In this document: positions 61,199 through 64,000 of the stretch, one piece after another
Numbering within the stretch: the first letter of the stretch is position 1
Layout: the number at the start of each line of letters is the position of its first letter
Notes under the pieces: generated by a model
The model's input: only the letters and a program-made list of their open reading frames with translations
Told to the model about the DNA's origin: nothing
Database searches by the model: none
Assembly (NCBI RefSeq): GCF_900101435.1
Contig: NZ_FMZH01000001.1
Coordinates: 1-64,000, forward strand
Origin: Pedobacter soli
GTDB taxonomy: Bacteria > Bacteroidota > Bacteroidia > Sphingobacteriales > Sphingobacteriaceae
Direction: 5' to 3'
Length of the DNA: 64,000 nt
Program-made: the position numbers and the translations under genes

Positions 61199-61693
61199 TT
61201 CCTATTGGTTGTAACGCCCGAAAATTTTTTGCCATTTTTTATTTAAGAATATTTCATTTATATATGAATTTATTTATATCTTGTATCAGTAAATATTAAA
61301 GTAAATAACTTGAAGCGAGGAGTTTAGTATGATACCGGTAAAATGGTTTAACAACTCATCGCTTTAAGTTTAAAATAACAGATAGACCTTCATAGTGAGG
61401 TTTATTTCTAACCAGATTTTTAACGCAAACAATAAGAATATGAGCCAATTTTACAACAACTCAAATTAGGAAAGATTTATTTTAACGCAATCGAAAACCT
61501 TTGCCTAACTAGCAAGCTTTAAAAAGCAAAAACAAACATCCCTCTTTAACCGGAAAAACATTATTAATTAAACATTAGCTAAGCATATCCAGATTATGCC
61601 TGGCATAAATTGTAACCACTCGTAAAATGTTGCGTGCCTGCACGCTTCACTACATGGACATAATTAATATTAATAACTAACCAAATAACTAAT
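61199..61693. other. Long leader region before the last susC
   Basis: 495 bp without a supportable gene. It is AT-rich and separates the DUF3826 gene from susC. Several TTTATATATG/TATTTATATC-like stretches near 61250-61290 suit a promoter, but no clean -7/-33 pair stands out. A long 5' leader is common for susC genes. Confidence 0.4.
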
Positions 61694-64000
61694 ATGAACT
61701 TAAAATTTCTACGTAAATTATCCTGGGTTTTGGTGCTCCTGACGATGATCAGTGGCTCGTTGTTTGCTCAGCAGCGGCAAATTACGGGTAAGGTTGTCGA
61801 TAAGAAGGATGGCCAGCCTGTTCCCGGTGTTACCGTTGGTATACGCGGCAAAACCAATAATGTAAGTACCAATGATAAAGGCGAATTTGCTTTGGTAGCC
61901 GATCCCTCAACCGATGCACTTGTTTTCTCTTATGTAGGTTACACCAGACAGGTTATTCCACTGGCCGGCAAAACCAATATTACGGTAAGCTTTGTTGAAG
62001 ATTCAAAAAATTTAGATGAAGATGCTGTTGTGGTAATTGGTTACGGGACAAAAAAACGCAGTGAAGTATTGGGTGCAGTAGCGACTATAACCGGGGCTGA
62101 AATTCAGGATGTACCAGCGCCAAATTTGGCAGGTGCTTTAAGAAACCGGGTGGCTGGAGTAGGAGTAAGTCAGGTTTCTGGTAGACCAGGATCTCCGATT
62201 ACTTTAAACATTAGGAATTCTACAGTATCTGATCAGGCCCGTTTAAATGGCGCTACAGATGAGCCACTTTATGTAGTAGATGGTATTACAGTAACCAGAG
62301 ATGCATTTGACAATATTGATGCTTCAATGGTCGAAAATTTAACATTTTTGAAAGACGCTTCTGCTTCTATTTATGGTGCATCTGGAGCAAAAGGTGTTGT
62401 ATTGGTAACAACCAAAAGAGGCAAAATCGGTAAACCTAGTATTTCCTATAATGGTTATTTAGGCATTTCAGATGCTGCTCAGACTCCCGAAATGCTTTCT
62501 GCTTATGATCATGCTGTGTTATTAAATGATACCTATCGCACTCAGAAAGCTGCTTTATCGAACTTCTTTTTACCCGAGGATTTAGCCTATATTAAAACAC
62601 TAAATTACAAAAGCTGGTACGACGAAGTTTGGCAACCTGCCACGATGCAAAGACATAATGTTGGTATATCTGGTGGTAGTGAGAGAATAACATTCTTTGC
62701 CGGCGGAAATTATCAAAGAGAAAATGGCAATTATGCAGGCATGAAGTTTGATAAATACGGCTTCAGAAGTGGTTTAACTGCAAACCTGGCAAATGGATTA
62801 AAAGCAGATATTAACTTTAACGTAGATTACAACATAAAAGAACTCCATCATAACGCAAATGATCAGGACAATACATTTTTTGAACGCATTATAAGCATTC
62901 CACAATGGGTTCCGATTAGTATTAATGGTAATTATGTAAACTTTAGCGCAAATAATAGTACTATAAACCCATTAGCTGTAGCTGAATCGGGCTATTATAA
63001 CAAGGGTTATTCTAAAGGCTACCGCATTAATGCAGCTTTAACTTATGAGCCAACCTTTCTTAAAGGTCTAACTGCTAAGTTCCAAATATCACAGGCCAGC
63101 GGTTCAACAAAATCAACTCAATATGTGCCACCATATCGTTTATACAACTATGTGAGGAGCGGCAATAATCAGCAGCTATTTACCGATCAATTGGTTAATA
63201 CTTCTGCAACTTCTTTTTATTTCGAACCCACAAGTGCTGCGAGTGCTAACATTACGCCCGGAGTTTCAGAGAACAACAGCTACCAGGGCTTTTTAACTTT
63301 ACAATATACCAAATCCTTTGCCAAGCACTCAGTTAGTTTATTGGTTGGAGGCGAACAGAGTGAAGGCAATTCTCAAGAGTCATCTGTACGGTATACCAAT
63401 CAATTGATTCCAGATATTGATCAGTACTGGGCTTTTGATGCAACCACACTTGCCCGTCAGAGTTTTGCAAGAACCGCCGTTTCCAAGCGTTCATTCTTTG
63501 GTCGTTTTAGTTACGATTTTGATAAAAAGTATTTATTAGAAGTAATTACGCGTCTGGATGCATCATCTAACTTTGCAACAGGAAATCGCTGGGGACTTTC
63601 ACCTAATATCGGCATTGGATGGGTGGCCAGTCAGGAAAAATTCTTCAAAGATGCCAACTTCCTGAAATTCATCAATTTTGCCAAACTGAAAGTCAATGTA
63701 GGTACTACCGGCGATGACCGTGTAGGAAGCCGCCTATGGCAGGATCGCTTTCAAATCGACGTAACGAATGGTTATTTATACGGAAACTCTAACCAAAACA
63801 GTTTAAACCGTGCACGTTTAGCCAACCCTGACATTACGTGGGAAAAGAAAAGAACCATTAATATTGGTTTAGAAACGTCGATGTTTAATAATAAACTTGA
63901 TTTTAGTGTTGAGGTATTCCAGAACAGGAATTATGATGCCTTTGACCTGGGTGGGAATAACCTGTTCCCATTATATTTTGGTACTGCTGCACCTGTGGTT
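61694..64000 (+). CDS. SusC/RagA-type TonB-dependent transporter (cut by window edge)
   Basis: The reading frame opens at ATG 61694 and runs past the window end; 769 residues are visible. It has a signal peptide (LVLLTMISGSLFAQ), directly followed by a CarboxypepD-like domain (ITGKVVDKKDGQPVPGVTVGIRG), then a TonB-box-like VVVIGYGTKKRSEV and a plug (LAGALRNRVAGVGVSQ, PLYVVDGITV, KDASASIYGASGAKGVVLVTT), and the start of the barrel. Unlike the susC at 16831 it lacks an STN domain, so it should not be under FecIR-type control. It is probably the uptake channel for the glycan degraded by the neighbouring hydrolases; a susD is expected just beyond the edge. Confidence 0.94.
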   Translation, partial: MNLKFLRKLSWVLVLLTMISGSLFAQQRQITGKVVDKKDGQPVPGVTVGIRGKTNNVSTNDKGEFALVADPSTDALVFSYVGYTRQVIPLAGKTNITVSFVEDSKNLDEDAVVVIGYGTKKRSEVLGAVATITGAEIQDVPAPNLAGALRNRVAGVGVSQVSGRPGSPITLNIRNSTVSDQARLNGATDEPLYVVDGITVTRDAFDNIDASMVENLTFLKDASASIYGASGAKGVVLVTTKRGKIGKPSISYNGYLGISDAAQTPEMLSAYDHAVLLNDTYRTQKAALSNFFLPEDLAYIKTLNYKSWYDEVWQPATMQRHNVGISGGSERITFFAGGNYQRENGNYAGMKFDKYGFRSGLTANLANGLKADINFNVDYNIKELHHNANDQDNTFFERIISIPQWVPISINGNYVNFSANNSTINPLAVAESGYYNKGYSKGYRINAALTYEPTFLKGLTAKFQISQASGSTKSTQYVPPYRLYNYVRSGNNQQLFTDQLVNTSATSFYFEPTSAASANITPGVSENNSYQGFLTLQYTKSFAKHSVSLLVGGEQSEGNSQESSVRYTNQLIPDIDQYWAFDATTLARQSFARTAVSKRSFFGRFSYDFDKKYLLEVITRLDASSNFATGNRWGLSPNIGIGWVASQEKFFKDANFLKFINFAKLKVNVGTTGDDRVGSRLWQDRFQIDVTNGYLYGNSNQNSLNRARLANPDITWEKKRTINIGLETSMFNNKLDFSVEVFQNRNYDAFDLGGNNLFPLYFGTAAPVV

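Overview
The window looks like a chromosome segment of a Bacteroidota bacterium, most likely a Pedobacter-like member of the Sphingobacteriaceae. The grounds are SusC/SusD pairs, outer-membrane beta-barrel receptors with CarboxypepD-like N-termini, AT-rich intergenic DNA with TAnnTTTG-like -7 promoter elements, and gene content (GH125, GH95, DUF3826, Nudix-type sugar regulators). The assignment is from protein character only; no database was searched.

Layout. 1-600: cut-off IS110-type transposase and its flank. 594-6110: housekeeping genes (mutS, an NlpC/P60 lipoprotein, two thioredoxin-fold proteins, a membrane acyltransferase). 6387-8500: a Tat-exported GH125 mannosidase and two small genes. 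8623-13636 (minus): a compact molybdenum-hydroxylase operon (2Fe-2S subunit, di-haem cytochrome c, XdhC chaperone, MobA/MocA-type nucleotidyltransferase, molybdopterin subunit). 13895-15953: acyltransferase and TauE/SafE permease. 16831-21834: a SusC/SusD pair. 22000-34700: an accessory region with duplicated blocks, a 21-bp tandem array, two outer-membrane receptors (one frameshifted), and a RiPP-like operon of two GG-leader precursors, a radical SAM/SPASM maturase, a C39-peptidase ABC exporter and a secreted repeat protein, ending beside tRNA-Lys. 34941-37664: Nudix-type regulator, HAD phosphatase and mutarotase. 38025-42156 (minus): a non-phosphorylative deoxysugar (L-fucose or L-rhamnose) operon with an FMN lactate dehydrogenase. 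42511-64000: a glycan-degradation locus with exo-acting and GH28/GH95/GH2 enzymes, a sodium symporter, an aldolase-family protein, an AraC regulator, a fucose-isomerase-like protein, a DUF3826 protein and the start of another SusC.

How the parts fit. The right-hand 26 kb reads as one catabolic locus: outer-membrane uptake, periplasmic removal of fucose/galactose/galacturonate-type residues, inner-membrane uptake, then oxidation of a 6-deoxysugar to pyruvate and lactate, with lactate dehydrogenase taking the last product. In the accessory region the precursors, maturase and exporter form a self-contained peptide-natural-product system.

Most interesting signals: (i) the RiPP-like operon, whose two diverged precursor genes are each preceded by an identical 39-nt element that can encode a mini-peptide; (ii) a four-copy promoter architecture of three 21-bp direct repeats placed 40-41 nt before a -7 element, which suggests an undescribed regulon; (iii) a 441-bp array of 21-bp units with an 84-bp higher-order period; (iv) a dispersed repeat that lies inside the N-terminus of the GH2 gene.
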